Shown here: positions 1-9,096 of the stretch, piece by piece
Numbering within the stretch: the stretch's first letter is position 1
How the letters are laid out: every line of letters starts with the position of its first letter
Origin: Piscibacillus halophilus
Lineage (GTDB): Bacteria; Bacillota; Bacilli; Bacillales; Alkalibacillaceae
Assembly: GCF_900110685.1 (NCBI RefSeq)
Contig: NZ_FOES01000014.1
Coordinates: forward strand, 1-58,657
Length of the DNA stretch: 58,657 nucleotides
Reading direction: 5' to 3'
Position numbers and translations under genes: made by a program
The notes under the pieces: generated by a model
Databases searched by the model: none
What the model was told of the DNA's origin: nothing
The model's input: the letters and a program-made list of their open reading frames with translations, nothing else

Positions 1-141
1 AGCATGAAGCCCCCCTCAAGATGAGATTTCCCATCGCTTCGAGCGAGTAAGATCCCTCAGAGACGATGAGGTTGATAGGTCCGAGGTGGAAGCGTGGTGA
101 CACGTGGAGCTGACGGATACTAATCGATCGAGGACTTAACT
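1..141 (+). rRNA. 23S rRNA, 3' end (partial)
   Basis: The first ~140 bases are the conserved 3' terminus of bacterial 23S rRNA, ending in the usual Bacillus sequence just before GACTTAAC. The rest of the gene lies upstream of the window. It is followed by a short spacer and a 5S gene, so the window opens in the distal part of an rRNA operon. The exact 3' end is uncertain by a few bases. Confidence 0.95.
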
Positions 142-296
142 TCGATTGGAAAAGACGTAAACGACGCTTGGCGGTTCGTATTTAGTTTTGAAGGTTCTTC
201 AACCTAAAAATATTAAATTTCACTTGCATTTTTTGGCGAAGGTGAATATAATATTATTTGTCTCGGAAATTACCGAGTTACATATAACAAACAAAA

Positions 297-415
297 TGTA
301 CGGTGGCGATGGCAGAGAGGCCACACCTGTTCCCATGCCGAACACAGAAGTTAAGCTCTCTAGCGCCGATGGTAATTGGGGTCTTTCCCCTGTGAGAGTA
401 GGACGCTGCCGGGCA
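297..415 (+). rRNA. 5S rRNA
   Basis: The sequence matches Firmicute 5S rRNA throughout, including the conserved CCGAACACAGAAGTTAAGC core. The 5' end (TGTACGGTGGC) pairs with the 3' end (GCTGCCGGGCA) to form helix I with G-U pairs, and this sets the ends. It lies about 155 bases after 23S in a standard rRNA operon. Confidence 0.95.
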
Positions 416-482
416 TAATAATTTAATGTTAATTATTATGAATCATATAGTCAGGGCTCAGATATGAGCTTTCTGATAAAAT

Positions 483-559
<77 letters not shown>

Positions 560-712
560 ATTTATTTCACCGCAACTACGTCGAAATACTTCGTCGAAAG
601 GTGATATATGGAGTACCCGGAAGGGTGCACCCCAATTAATTTACTATTACATAGATATTCGAATTTTAAATTTAAACTTTATATAAATCATCTAAAGAAT
701 GCAACCTCAATT

Positions 713-789
713 GGTCCGGTAGTTCAGTTGGTTAGAATGCCTGCCTGTCACGCAGGAGGTCGCGGGTTCGAGTCCCGTCCGGACCGCCA
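713..789 (+). tRNA. tRNA-Asp (GUC)
   Basis: A 77-nt cloverleaf with acceptor stem GGTCCGG/CCGGACC, anticodon GTC and an encoded CCA. It is the last tRNA of the cluster before two terminators. An open frame across it gives the well-known nonsense translation of tRNA genes and is not a protein. Confidence 0.96.
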
Positions 790-806
790 TGTTAGTAAAT
801 GTTTTT

Positions 807-842
807 AGCCTTGTGTGGTTCGCAAGGCTTTTGTTATTTTTT
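807..842 (+). terminator. Terminator of the rRNA-tRNA operon
   Basis: AGCCTTG pairs with CAAGGCT across a 9-nt loop, followed by a T-rich run (TTTTGTTATTTTT). It comes 17 bases after the CCA of tRNA-Asp. Confidence 0.8.
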
Positions 843-864
843 AACCTATTATTTTCATCCCCCT

Positions 865-900
865 CAACCCCTACAAAATTTTGTAGGGGTTGATTTTTAT
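865..900 (+). terminator. Second, perfectly palindromic terminator
   Basis: CAACCCCTACAAAA is followed directly by its reverse complement (865-892) and then ATTTTTATTT. It probably backs up the first terminator and insulates thiL from rRNA transcription. Confidence 0.75.
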
Positions 901-978
901 TTATGGACTTATATATTTCCTATTAGGATGAATTTTTGCTATGATAAGCTTGGAATCAATTAAAAGTAGGGGATTCAG

Positions 979-1959
979 ATGGACGAGTTTAGCTTCATAA
1001 GAGCAATCCAACCTAAATATTATAAACACTCCTCCGTTATAAAAGGCATTGGGGATGATGGAGCTGTGATCCAACCTAGTTCTGGAACACAGCTTGTTAT
1101 TGCAACAGATACAATGGTTGAAAACGTCCATTTTTCGTTAGAATATATGACATTTGAAGATGTTGGGTTTCGCGTACTAGCTGCAAACTTGAGTGATTTA
1201 GCCGCTATGGGAAGCCAGCCAGTCTATTATTTAGTTAATGTTTCAAGTCCTCATTCGATTAGTAACGATGAGTTAATCCGAATGATGAACGGGATGAAGG
1301 AACTTGCTGATCACTATCACATGGACTTAATTGGTGGTGATACAACATCTGGACAAGAATTAGTTATAACCGTAACGGTATTTGGTGAAGTACAGCCTAA
1401 TAAAAAAAGATTAAGAAGTACAGCTCAGCCTAATGATATAGTGTTTGTTACTGGATATTTAGGTGAGTCTGGATATGGATATCAACTTATTCAAGATGGT
1501 TATGATGAGTCTAATCGTTACTTTCATCAAAGGCATAAGCGGCCAGAACCTAGGATAGACTTTGTAGAAGTAAATCAATCTATTCAGCGTTTATGTTTAA
1601 ATGATGTTAGTGATGGAATTTCGTCTGAATTAAATGAGATTGTACAGGCATCTGGGGTATCTATTTTGATTAATTGGGATCGATTGCCGATCCACCCTAG
1701 CATGATTGAACTTGAACATAAACGATTGGAAAAGTTAGTATTATCGACAGGTGAGGACTTTGAATTAGTGGGAACATGCTCAAGATCAGATTGGGAACAT
1801 GTTCAAACAAATTGTAAAAATAATGGTATTAACGTTACTAAAATTGGTGAAGTACTAGCTTATAAACATCAAAAACCTACCGTTTACATAGAAAAAAATC
1901 ATGTCAAAAAACGATTAAATCAAAGCGGTTACCAGCATGGGAATGATAAAGGTGATTAA
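979..1959 (+). CDS. thiL: Thiamine-monophosphate kinase
   Basis: ThiL phosphorylates thiamine monophosphate to thiamine pyrophosphate with ATP in the cytosol. The 326-residue protein has the AIRS/ThiL fold signatures: GIGDDGAV at 23-30, DTMVENVHF at 44-52, NLSDLAAMG at 70-78, GGDTTSG at 119-125 and DVSDGI near 210. These supply the acidic residues that bind Mg-ATP. The start follows an AGGGGATT ribosome site. The stop codon directly abuts the tsaE start, so thiL opens a five-gene operon laid out like ydiA-ydiE of B. subtilis. Length is normal and there is no sign of damage. Confidence 0.96.
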   Translation: MDEFSFIRAIQPKYYKHSSVIKGIGDDGAVIQPSSGTQLVIATDTMVENVHFSLEYMTFEDVGFRVLAANLSDLAAMGSQPVYYLVNVSSPHSISNDELIRMMNGMKELADHYHMDLIGGDTTSGQELVITVTVFGEVQPNKKRLRSTAQPNDIVFVTGYLGESGYGYQLIQDGYDESNRYFHQRHKRPEPRIDFVEVNQSIQRLCLNDVSDGISSELNEIVQASGVSILINWDRLPIHPSMIELEHKRLEKLVLSTGEDFELVGTCSRSDWEHVQTNCKNNGINVTKIGEVLAYKHQKPTVYIEKNHVKKRLNQSGYQHGNDKGD

Positions 1960-2412
1960 ATGTATAGATTGAAAATGAATCATGAGCAGGAATCTCTTCA
2001 ACTTGGCAAACAATTAGCGGAATATTTAACACCAGGTGATGTTATTACATTAGATGGAGATCTTGGTGCTGGAAAAACGACTTTTTCTAAAGGTTTGGCT
2101 AAAGGGTTAGGGGTTAAACGAACAGTTAATAGTCCGACATATACCATTGTTAAGGAATATCGTGGTCGAATTCCTTTTTATCATATGGATGTCTATCGAT
2201 TAGAAGACCAAGATGAGGATATTGGTTTTGATGAATATTTTAATGGCGAAGGAGTTTCGGTTGTTGAATGGTCGAAGTTTATTGAAGACTTTTTGCCAAA
2301 TGAACGATTAGAGATTCAAATTAATAAAATTGATGACCATCAACGAGAATTTATATTAAACCCAAAGGGAAATAGGTTTCAACAGATATGTGAGGAGCTT
2401 TTGAAAATATGA
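1960..2412 (+). CDS. tsaE: tRNA t6A biosynthesis ATPase TsaE
   Basis: TsaE is the small ATPase that works with TsaB and TsaD to place threonylcarbamoyl on A37 of ANN-decoding tRNAs. The 150-residue protein has the Walker A loop GDLGAGKT at 33-40, the SPTYTIV switch-like segment and a Walker B-like HMDVYR segment near 75-80. It starts on the base after the thiL stop and overlaps tsaB by four bases, so translation is probably coupled. It corresponds to YdiB of B. subtilis. Confidence 0.95.
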   Translation: MYRLKMNHEQESLQLGKQLAEYLTPGDVITLDGDLGAGKTTFSKGLAKGLGVKRTVNSPTYTIVKEYRGRIPFYHMDVYRLEDQDEDIGFDEYFNGEGVSVVEWSKFIEDFLPNERLEIQINKIDDHQREFILNPKGNRFQQICEELLKI

Positions 2413-3122
2413 ATGTATTATGTATCGATACATCCAATCAGCCAATGAGTATTGCTGTATATAAAGAAAATGAGTTGGCTGGTGAAATTACAATCAATAT
2501 TAAAAGAAATCATTCTATCCAATTAATGCCAAATATTGAGCACTTGATGCAACAAGCTAATTTGAAACCTAAAGATTTAGATCAAATGGTAGTTGCGGAT
2601 GGGCCAGGTTCATTTACAGGAATTAGAATCGGTATGACAACAGCCAAAACGATGGCGTGGACGCTAAATATTCCAATTAAAACAGTGTCGAGCTTGAAAT
2701 TAATAGGAGCCTCCTTATTGTATCAAAATGGACTCGTCTGTCCATTTTTTGATGCGAGAAGGGGTAATGTTTATACAGGACTTTATAGAGTATTAGAAGG
2801 AGAAATAAATACTATTGAGGACGATTGTAATATCGATATGGCAAGTTGGTTAACTCAAGTAAAGGACATCGATGAGAAGATCTTTTTTATTAGCCCAAAC
2901 GGAGAGAATTTTAAAGAACTCATTGAACAGGAATTGGGTGAGAAAGCCGTTTATGTTGAACAACCTTTTCAGCTCCCAAGAGCGAGCTTGTTATGGAAGA
3001 TGAGTCAATCGAATGAAGAATCGCCTATTCACTTAGTGAAGCCAAATTATCATCGAAAGACTGAAGCAGAAAACAATTGGCTAAAACAAAATGGGGAAGG
3101 GTCTCATGATGAAAGAGGTTAA
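2409..3122 (+). CDS. tsaB: tRNA t6A biosynthesis protein TsaB
   Basis: TsaB is the catalytically inactive ASKHA-fold partner that forms the core heterodimer with TsaD in t6A synthesis. The 237 residues begin with the phosphate-1-like strand MNVLCIDTS and carry GPGSFTGIRIG at 65-75, diagnostic of the family. It lacks the metal-binding HxxxH of TsaD, as expected. It overlaps tsaE by ATGA. Its 3' end overlaps the region carrying the rimI ribosome site. Confidence 0.95.
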   Translation: MNVLCIDTSNQPMSIAVYKENELAGEITINIKRNHSIQLMPNIEHLMQQANLKPKDLDQMVVADGPGSFTGIRIGMTTAKTMAWTLNIPIKTVSSLKLIGASLLYQNGLVCPFFDARRGNVYTGLYRVLEGEINTIEDDCNIDMASWLTQVKDIDEKIFFISPNGENFKELIEQELGEKAVYVEQPFQLPRASLLWKMSQSNEESPIHLVKPNYHRKTEAENNWLKQNGEGSHDERG

Positions 3123-3567
3123 GCAGGAAACAAAGGTTCGTGAAATGCTTATTGAAGACCTTCCAAGTGTCATTGTGATTGAAAATGAATCCTTTAAGAC
3201 ACCTTGGAAAAAGCGTGACTTTTTACACGACCTATTAAAAAACACTTTCTCTCATTATTTAGTCATCGAAAAAGATAAAGAAGTTGTAGGTTATTGTGGA
3301 ATCTGGATTGTATTAGAATCTGCTCAAATAACCAATATTGCTATTTCACCAAAAGAAAGAGGTCATCAGTTGGGGAAAAAGTTATTTAATGAGGTATTAA
3401 ATCATGCGAGAGAGCAAGGTGCTACAGAGCTTACATTGGAAGTAAGAGAATCAAATGTGATTGCGCAAAATTTATATAAGCATTTTGGAATGAAAATTGT
3501 TGGAAAACGTGAAGGCTATTACCAAGATAATGGTGAAGATGCTTTAGTGATGTGGGTGAAATTATGA
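3106..3567 (+). CDS. rimI: Ribosomal protein S18 alanine N-acetyltransferase family (RimI)
   Basis: A GNAT acetyltransferase of about 153 residues. RimI acetylates the N-terminal alanine of ribosomal protein S18; substrate use in this organism is inferred. The acetyl-CoA loop (RGHQLGKKL, the R/Q-x-x-G-x-G/A motif) and the C-terminal NLYKHFGM segment are clear. A GGGGAAGGG site ends 4-5 bases before ATG 3106 and 7-8 before ATG 3109, so one of these is preferred over an ATG at 3091 that overlaps the site. The stop overlaps the tsaD ATG by four bases. Placement between tsaB and tsaD is the usual Bacillus order. Confidence 0.9.
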   Translation: MMKEVKQETKVREMLIEDLPSVIVIENESFKTPWKKRDFLHDLLKNTFSHYLVIEKDKEVVGYCGIWIVLESAQITNIAISPKERGHQLGKKLFNEVLNHAREQGATELTLEVRESNVIAQNLYKHFGMKIVGKREGYYQDNGEDALVMWVKL

Positions 3568-4574
3568 AAACGAATGAAATTATTTTAGCAATAGAAACGA
3601 GTTGCGATGAGACAGCAGCTGCAGTCGTCAAAGGTGGAACAGAACTGCTTTCAAATGTGGTGGCCACTCAAATGGATATTCATCAAAAATTTGGTGGAGT
3701 CGTTCCTGAAATTGCATCGCGTCACCATATTGAACAAATTACGTTAGTCATTGAACAAGCTTTAGATGAAGCTGGGATGACGATGGAGGACATTGATGCG
3801 GTTGCCGTTACAGAAGGACCAGGGCTTGTAGGTGCGCTTCTTATTGGGGTTAATGCTGCAAAGTCATTGGCATACGCGCATGATATACCGTTAATAGGTG
3901 TTCATCATATAGCAGGTCATATTTATGCGAATCGACTTGAACAAGAATTTCGATTCCCATTGTTATCGTTAGTTGTCTCGGGTGGCCATACGGAATTAAT
4001 CTATATGAGAGATCATGGTGATTATGAAGTTATAGGTGAGACACGGGATGATGCAGCAGGTGAAGCATATGATAAGGTAGCTAAAGCATTAGCCCTTCCG
4101 TATCCAGGCGGACCTGTTATAGATCGGCTAGCACAAGATGGTGATGATCTATACAACTTTCCACGTGCATGGCTTGAGAAAGATTCATATGATTTTAGTT
4201 TTAGTGGCTTAAAAACAGCCGTTATTAATAAACTAAACCAATTAAAACAAAAAGATGAAGAGTATCGAATTGAGGATTTGGCAGCATCCTTTCAGAATAG
4301 TGTGATAGAAGTATTAGTTGAAAAAACGTATAAAGCTACGATGGATTTAGATGTTAAACAGTTAATAGTGGCAGGTGGTGTTTCGGCAAATAAGGGTTTA
4401 AGACAAGCTCTACAAGACCGATTTAAACATACAGATGTTGAACTCATGATCCCACCCTTGTATTTATGTACAGACAACGCCGCTATGATTGGTGCTGCAG
4501 CCTCCATAGAATATCATAAGCAACATTATAAGGATTTAAAGTTAAATGCAAATCCCGGCCTTATGTTAGGATAA
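3564..4574 (+). CDS. tsaD: tRNA N6-threonylcarbamoyladenosine transferase TsaD
   Basis: TsaD transfers threonylcarbamoyl from its AMP adduct to tRNA A37. It has the family hallmarks: AIETSCDET at 9-17, the metal-binding HHIAGH at 114-119, SGGHTEL at 139-145 and a C-terminal DNAAMIG. The ATG at 3564 overlaps the rimI stop as ATGA and gives the usual N-terminus; a GTG twelve bases upstream is a weaker choice. At 336 residues it is of normal length. It ends the operon, followed at once by a terminator. Confidence 0.96.
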   Translation: MKTNEIILAIETSCDETAAAVVKGGTELLSNVVATQMDIHQKFGGVVPEIASRHHIEQITLVIEQALDEAGMTMEDIDAVAVTEGPGLVGALLIGVNAAKSLAYAHDIPLIGVHHIAGHIYANRLEQEFRFPLLSLVVSGGHTELIYMRDHGDYEVIGETRDDAAGEAYDKVAKALALPYPGGPVIDRLAQDGDDLYNFPRAWLEKDSYDFSFSGLKTAVINKLNQLKQKDEEYRIEDLAASFQNSVIEVLVEKTYKATMDLDVKQLIVAGGVSANKGLRQALQDRFKHTDVELMIPPLYLCTDNAAMIGAAASIEYHKQHYKDLKLNANPGLMLG

Positions 4575-4614
4575 AAAAAGTCCACAGACATTTAATTGTT
4601 CTGTGGACTTTTTC
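4575..4614 (+). terminator. Terminator after tsaD
   Basis: GTCCACAGA pairs with TCTGTGGAC, flanked by A-run and T-run, starting right after the tsaD stop. The A/T symmetry means it could also work on the other strand, for the ABC-F gene that converges on it. Confidence 0.85.
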
Positions 4615-4645
4615 TATAGAATAGCTTTCCATCAATTATAGACAA

Positions 4646-4751
4646 CGTGGATAAAATTTGTGGATAACCAACAAGCAACCTGTGAATAAAGTGGATAAGT
4701 CTGTTAATAACCGTAAATTCGACGGTGATTATGTGAATAACTTGTGGTTAA
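4646..4751. promoter_or_regulatory. DnaA-box cluster (seven boxes, all one direction)
   Basis: Seven copies of TGTGNATAA (the complement of the DnaA box TTATNCACA) lie within 106 bases. Perfect copies are at 4659, 4681 and 4732. One-mismatch copies are at 4646, 4690, 4702 and 4743. All point the same way. In B. subtilis the gcp(tsaD)-ydiF intergenic region is, as I recall, one of the oriC-proximal DnaA-box clusters that titrate DnaA and restrain initiation. The same gene pair flanks this cluster, so conserved function is likely. Confidence 0.85.
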
Positions 4752-6685
4752 TTAAGTTTTTCGATTTCTTGTTGAAGTTCTTCCCATTTCTCCATCAATT
4801 GTTCAATCGCTTCTTCATTTTCTTTAATGGTTTGATTAATGTCTTGTAATTTAGTGTAATCATTGACGTTCTCTGGATCATAAAGTTTAGGTTCTTGTTC
4901 TTCAATGGTTTGTTCGTGCTCAACAATTTGTTCTTCAATCGATTGTATTTGCCGTTCAATCTTACGCCGATCTCTTTGGATCTGTTTATTAGTTGGAACA
5001 TTTGCTTGTTGAGATTGTCGTTTTTCTTCAATCTCGGCTTTTTTAATGGCTTCTAATTGAGACTCTTCCTCTAATTTTTCTAAATAGTAATCATAATCAC
5101 CAATGAATAGGCGCGAGCCTTGGTTTGATAATTCCATAATATGAGTCGCAATTCGATTGATAAAATATCTGTCATGCGAAACAAAAATAATCGTGCCCGG
5201 AAAATCGGCTAAAGCAGCTTCCAAGACTTCTTTACTATCTAAATCTAAATGGTTCGTAGGCTCGTCCATGATGAGTACATTAGCTTTTTGGAGCATCAGT
5301 TTAGCTAGTAAGACTCTAGCCTTTTCACCACCACTTAACATCCCAATCGTTTTTAAAACATCATCACCTGTGAATAAGAAATTTCCTAAAACAGTGCGAA
5401 CATCTTTTTCTGGCATCAACGGATATTCATCCCAAAGCTCTTGTAAAGTTGTTTTATGGGCATTTAACGTCGATTGTTCTTGATCATAATATCCAAATTC
5501 GACATTGGTTCCATACTGAATATCACCATTGACATGGTCCATTCGTTTTAAAATCGCTTTTAATAACGTCGACTTACCAATACCGTTAGGACCGACAATG
5601 GCTATACGGTCCCCGCGATTCACACGAAACGAAACGTCTTTAAAAACAGGTTCATCCAATTCACCATACTTGGCAGATAAATGATCCACTTTTAACACAT
5701 CATTACCACTTTTTCGGGTAATCTCAAATGAAAACTTGGCAGAATGGTCATCTAATGAAGGACGATCCATTTTATCCATTTTTTCTAACTTCTTACGCCG
5801 AGATTTGGCTTGCTTACTCGTCGAATCACGGGCGATATTCTTTTGGATATAGACTTCCAGTTTCTTAATCTCCTCTTGTTGCTTTTCATAACGTTTCATT
5901 TCTAACTCGTAGTCTTCGGCTCGTTTCCTTAGGAAGTAACTATAGTTGCCGTGATACTTTTTAATCGATTGAAACGCAACGTCATAAACGATATTCACCG
6001 TTTCATCTAAGAAATAACGGTCGTGGGAAACAATGACCACAGCGCCAGGATAGCCTTTTAAATAGCCTTCTAACCAACGGAGTGTCTCAATGTCTAAATG
6101 GTTCGTAGGCTCATCAAGAATTAAAACATCCGGTTTTGAGAGTAAAAGTTTTCCTAACGCTAGCCTTGTTTTTTGTCCACCACTTAACTCCTGGATGGGG
6201 GTTTGAAAGTCAAAGTTTCCAAAGTTCAACCCATTTAGAACGGACTCAATATCAGCTTCATAATGAAAGCCACCACGCTGTTCAAAGTCATGTTGCTTTG
6301 AATCATATTGAGACAGAAGTTGTTGATACTTTCTTTCATCTTCTATAATTTTAGGGTCGGCCATTTGTTCTTCCATTTTTCTTAATTCTTTTTCCAACTG
6401 AATTAACGGTTCATACACCGTTAACATCTCATTCCAAATGGATTCTTCTGAATCTAAGCCTGTATGTTGATCAAGATAACCGACTGTCACGCCTTTAGGC
6501 TGAAAAATCTCCCCTTCATCATAAGGAATTTGTCCAGACATAATTTTTAATAAGGTTGATTTGCCTGCACCATTTCGCCCGACTATGGCAATCCGGTCAT
6601 CATGATGTACTTCTAATTTAATTTTCGATAAAATAAGGTCAGCGCCAAAATATTTACTTATATTGTTTAATTGCATAACGATCAT
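4748..6685 (-). CDS. ydiF: ABC-F family ATPase (YdiF-like)
   Basis: A soluble protein of 645 residues with two ABC domains in one chain and no membrane segments, the layout of ABC-F translation factors. The first domain has GRNGAGKST near 36-44, LSGGQK and LILDEPTNHLD. The second has GPNGIGKST, LSGGEK and LIMDEPTNHLD. The linker (P-site tRNA interaction motif region) and a long charged C-terminal coiled coil are present. The family acts on the ribosome E site; the exact role of YdiF is not established. ATG 6685 is chosen because GAGGTGA sits seven bases before it; the ATG two codons upstream is too close. Its last bases touch the DnaA-box cluster. Confidence 0.92.
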   Translation of the reverse strand: MIVMQLNNISKYFGADLILSKIKLEVHHDDRIAIVGRNGAGKSTLLKIMSGQIPYDEGEIFQPKGVTVGYLDQHTGLDSEESIWNEMLTVYEPLIQLEKELRKMEEQMADPKIIEDERKYQQLLSQYDSKQHDFEQRGGFHYEADIESVLNGLNFGNFDFQTPIQELSGGQKTRLALGKLLLSKPDVLILDEPTNHLDIETLRWLEGYLKGYPGAVVIVSHDRYFLDETVNIVYDVAFQSIKKYHGNYSYFLRKRAEDYELEMKRYEKQQEEIKKLEVYIQKNIARDSTSKQAKSRRKKLEKMDKMDRPSLDDHSAKFSFEITRKSGNDVLKVDHLSAKYGELDEPVFKDVSFRVNRGDRIAIVGPNGIGKSTLLKAILKRMDHVNGDIQYGTNVEFGYYDQEQSTLNAHKTTLQELWDEYPLMPEKDVRTVLGNFLFTGDDVLKTIGMLSGGEKARVLLAKLMLQKANVLIMDEPTNHLDLDSKEVLEAALADFPGTIIFVSHDRYFINRIATHIMELSNQGSRLFIGDYDYYLEKLEEESQLEAIKKAEIEEKRQSQQANVPTNKQIQRDRRKIERQIQSIEEQIVEHEQTIEEQEPKLYDPENVNDYTKLQDINQTIKENEEAIEQLMEKWEELQQEIEKLN

Positions 6686-6764
6686 GTTCATTCACCTCAA
6701 CGTGCACTAGTGTATCTATTTTATCACTAATAAGCAATGAACCATATCAAAGGAGATTATAAAT

Positions 6765-7391
6765 ATGTCTGAAGAGAAAATACCTCAAGCAACGGTTAAA
6801 CGTCTACCTTTATACTATAGACACTTAAATTTGTTACACAACCAAGGGAAAACGCGTATTTCTTCAAGAGAATTAAGTGAATTGATTAAAGTCGATTCGG
6901 CTACGATCCGAAAAGACTTTTCTTATTTTGGAGAACTTGGGAGAAAAGGGTATGGGTATGACATTGCTCATCTCATCCAGTTCTTTAGAAAATTATTGGA
7001 TCAAGACGAGATCGCTAGCGTTGCCTTAATCGGTGTTGGTAACCTGGGGACTGCCTTACTGCATTATAACTTTATGAAAAAAGGAAATACCCATATTGAA
7101 TTGGCATTTGATACGAATGAAAGTAAAATTGGGACAACCATTGGTGAAGTACCTATTTATCACGTGGATGATTTAGAAAAAGAAATTAAACGCCGTGGTC
7201 TAAAAGTAGCTATTTTAACGGTGCCAGCAAGAGTTTCACAAGAAGTAACAGACAGACTCGTTGATTGTGGGATAGAAGGAATTCTAAATTTCACACCTTC
7301 TCGTTTAACGGTACCGAATCATGTGCGAGTTCATCACATTGACCTATCCATTGAGCTACAAACGTTAGTGTATTTTTTAAAACAAAGTTAA
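6765..7391 (+). CDS. rex: Redox-sensing transcriptional repressor Rex
   Basis: Rex is a homodimeric repressor that leaves DNA when NADH rises and so controls fermentation and respiration genes. The 208-residue protein has an N-terminal winged helix ([20 protein letters not shown], about 34-53) and a Rossmann domain with GVGNLG at 90-95. A strong AAAGGAGA site precedes the ATG. It is divergent from the ABC-F gene, as in the ydiF-ydiH neighbourhood of B. subtilis; moaC and the tatAY/tatCY genes found nearby there are absent here. Confidence 0.96.
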   Translation: MSEEKIPQATVKRLPLYYRHLNLLHNQGKTRISSRELSELIKVDSATIRKDFSYFGELGRKGYGYDIAHLIQFFRKLLDQDEIASVALIGVGNLGTALLHYNFMKKGNTHIELAFDTNESKIGTTIGEVPIYHVDDLEKEIKRRGLKVAILTVPARVSQEVTDRLVDCGIEGILNFTPSRLTVPNHVRVHHIDLSIELQTLVYFLKQS

Positions 7392-7470
7392 GATAGGTCT
7401 TTCTTTTTATTCCATTTAGAGGTAAAATAATTCGTATACCGAAATAAATACAAACATGTCGGAGGCAATC

Positions 7471-8874
7471 ATGGGGAAACTAGACCAAAAGTGGCTTGTT
7501 GTTATATCTGTTATCACAGGTACATTCACAGTCATTTTGAATAATAGTATGCTTAATCCAGTATTACCGGAATTAATGAAAATATTCGATACAGATGCGG
7601 TTGGAGTCAGTTGGATTCTAACCATTTTTATGATTTCAATGGGGATGACGATGCCGGTGACAGGATTTTTAGGTGATCGGTATGGAAAGAAAAAGATTTA
7701 TATCATCGGTCTTTCATTATTCGCATTTGGTTCATTATTAGGTGCAGTGTCTCAGTGGCTAAGCATGGTGATTGCTGCCAGAACGATTCAAGGGATTGCT
7801 GGCGGTCTCATGATGCCAAATGCGATGGCATTAATTTTCCAAGCGTTCCCTAGGAATGAGAGAGGGTATGCGGTTGGGATTTATGGGGTTTCAGCTATGG
7901 TCGCCCCAGCTATTGGACCGACGATTGGTGGAATTATCGCTGAAAATTTTGCATGGTACTTTTTATTCTTATTTAATTTACCATTCGCATTTTTAGGTAT
8001 CTATTTCTCAACAAAATATCTGATCTCTACGAAGCCAGACCTCTCACGTGTCTTTGATTGGAAAGGTTTTGTTATTATAACAGCAGGTGTTGGTGCTGTT
8101 TTATACGTGTTAGGGCAAGGACGTAATTTTGAACATGCCTTAAGTTGGATGAACCTAGGGATCTTTATTATCGGTTTGATCTTAATTATTGTCTTCATAA
8201 AATATGAGCTAAAACTTGAATCACCCTTATTAGAGCTATCTGTTTTTAAAGTAAAAACTTATCGATATTCGATCATTGCGACATCAGCTGCTTCGATTGG
8301 GCTATTCGCCAATTTATTTTTACTACCTTATTTAGTGCAAGAAGCATTTGAATGGAGCTTGGTGAAAACAGGATTGTTATTCTTACCCAGTGCCTTAGCA
8401 AGTGGGGCCTTTATGACATTAGGAGGTCGAATATTAGATAGAAAGGGACCGAAACTAGTGGTTCCGACAGGTTTAATTATTTTAACGTTTGCAAGTCTTA
8501 TGTTCGGATTTGTCGATTTAAGTACGTCTTATTGGATGTTATTAGCTATTAATATTATTCACGGTTTAGGTCTTGGATTTGGTAACATGCCAGCGACAAC
8601 CGCAGGAATGAATGCGATCCCTGATCATTTAGTCGCTCAAGGTTCTGCCATGAATAACCTCATTCGTCAAATATCTTCATCTCTAGGAATCGTGATCTTC
8701 TCGGTTTATTATGAAATAAGAAGAGGGCAATATATGTTGTTTGATGAATTATCTGTCCAGGAGGCGACATTACAAGCAATCAATGAAGCATTTATTTTAG
8801 TGGCGATCATTGTTGCGATTAGTATTCCATTTGCTTATAAAATGAAAGGGATTCAAGAATTAGAAAAGGAATAA
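7471..8874 (+). CDS. MFS multidrug efflux transporter, DHA2 (14-TM) family
   Basis: An integral membrane H+ antiporter of about 467 residues related to EmrB/QacA/LmrB. It has the motif A loop (GDRYGKKK) between helices 2 and 3, the antiporter motif C region (APAIGPTIGG) in helix 5 and enough hydrophobic segments for 14 helices. GGAGG lies five bases before ATG 7471, so the earlier ATG at 7456 is rejected. The substrate cannot be read from the sequence. It stands alone between rex and a bidirectional terminator; it is not in the B. subtilis order and may be a local insertion. Confidence 0.9.
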   Translation: MGKLDQKWLVVISVITGTFTVILNNSMLNPVLPELMKIFDTDAVGVSWILTIFMISMGMTMPVTGFLGDRYGKKKIYIIGLSLFAFGSLLGAVSQWLSMVIAARTIQGIAGGLMMPNAMALIFQAFPRNERGYAVGIYGVSAMVAPAIGPTIGGIIAENFAWYFLFLFNLPFAFLGIYFSTKYLISTKPDLSRVFDWKGFVIITAGVGAVLYVLGQGRNFEHALSWMNLGIFIIGLILIIVFIKYELKLESPLLELSVFKVKTYRYSIIATSAASIGLFANLFLLPYLVQEAFEWSLVKTGLLFLPSALASGAFMTLGGRILDRKGPKLVVPTGLIILTFASLMFGFVDLSTSYWMLLAINIIHGLGLGFGNMPATTAGMNAIPDHLVAQGSAMNNLIRQISSSLGIVIFSVYYEIRRGQYMLFDELSVQEATLQAINEAFILVAIIVAISIPFAYKMKGIQELEKE

Positions 8875-8898
8875 TCCAAAATCGGATTATTCCTTTTT
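8864..8898. terminator. Bidirectional terminator
   Basis: AAGGAATAATCC pairs with GGATTATTCCTT over a 6-nt loop, with A and T runs on both sides. It overlaps the last codons of both the MFS gene and the converging YdiK-like gene. Confidence 0.88.
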
Positions 8899-9093
8899 AT
8901 TTAGATGACGCTTATATAGTAAATATCTAGCTAATATTCTAATGGCAACTCCAATATCAAAGGTTGCTACAATCGTGAAAATTAGTGTTGGAACGTTCCA
9001 AATCGTTTCATCAGCAAATTGTAGGGCTAAATAAACAAAGGCTAGTCCCATTAAAAAATACATTGTAGCTAGAAAAACGGGTGATACTCTCAT
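8887..9093 (-). CDS. ydiK: YdiK-like small membrane protein (DUF4305-type)
   Basis: A 68-residue protein with two predicted membrane helices (about 8-25 and 34-55) and a basic tail. Function is unknown. Position next to a YdiL-like CPBP protein and upstream of groESL matches ydiK of B. subtilis. A GGAGG site lies in the tail of the upstream gene, only four bases away, so the two are co-transcribed. Confidence 0.75.
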   Translation of the reverse strand: MRVSPVFLATMYFLMGLAFVYLALQFADETIWNVPTLIFTIVATFDIGVAIRILARYLLYKRHLNKKE

Positions 9094-9096
9094 GTA

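Noticed and set aside
188-418. 76-residue ORF across the 23S-5S spacer
   Set aside because: It overlaps 5S rRNA and has no ribosome site.
608-808. 66-residue ORF on the plus strand
   Set aside because: It runs across tRNA-Asp and gives the familiar spurious tRNA translation (VVQLVRMPACHAGG).
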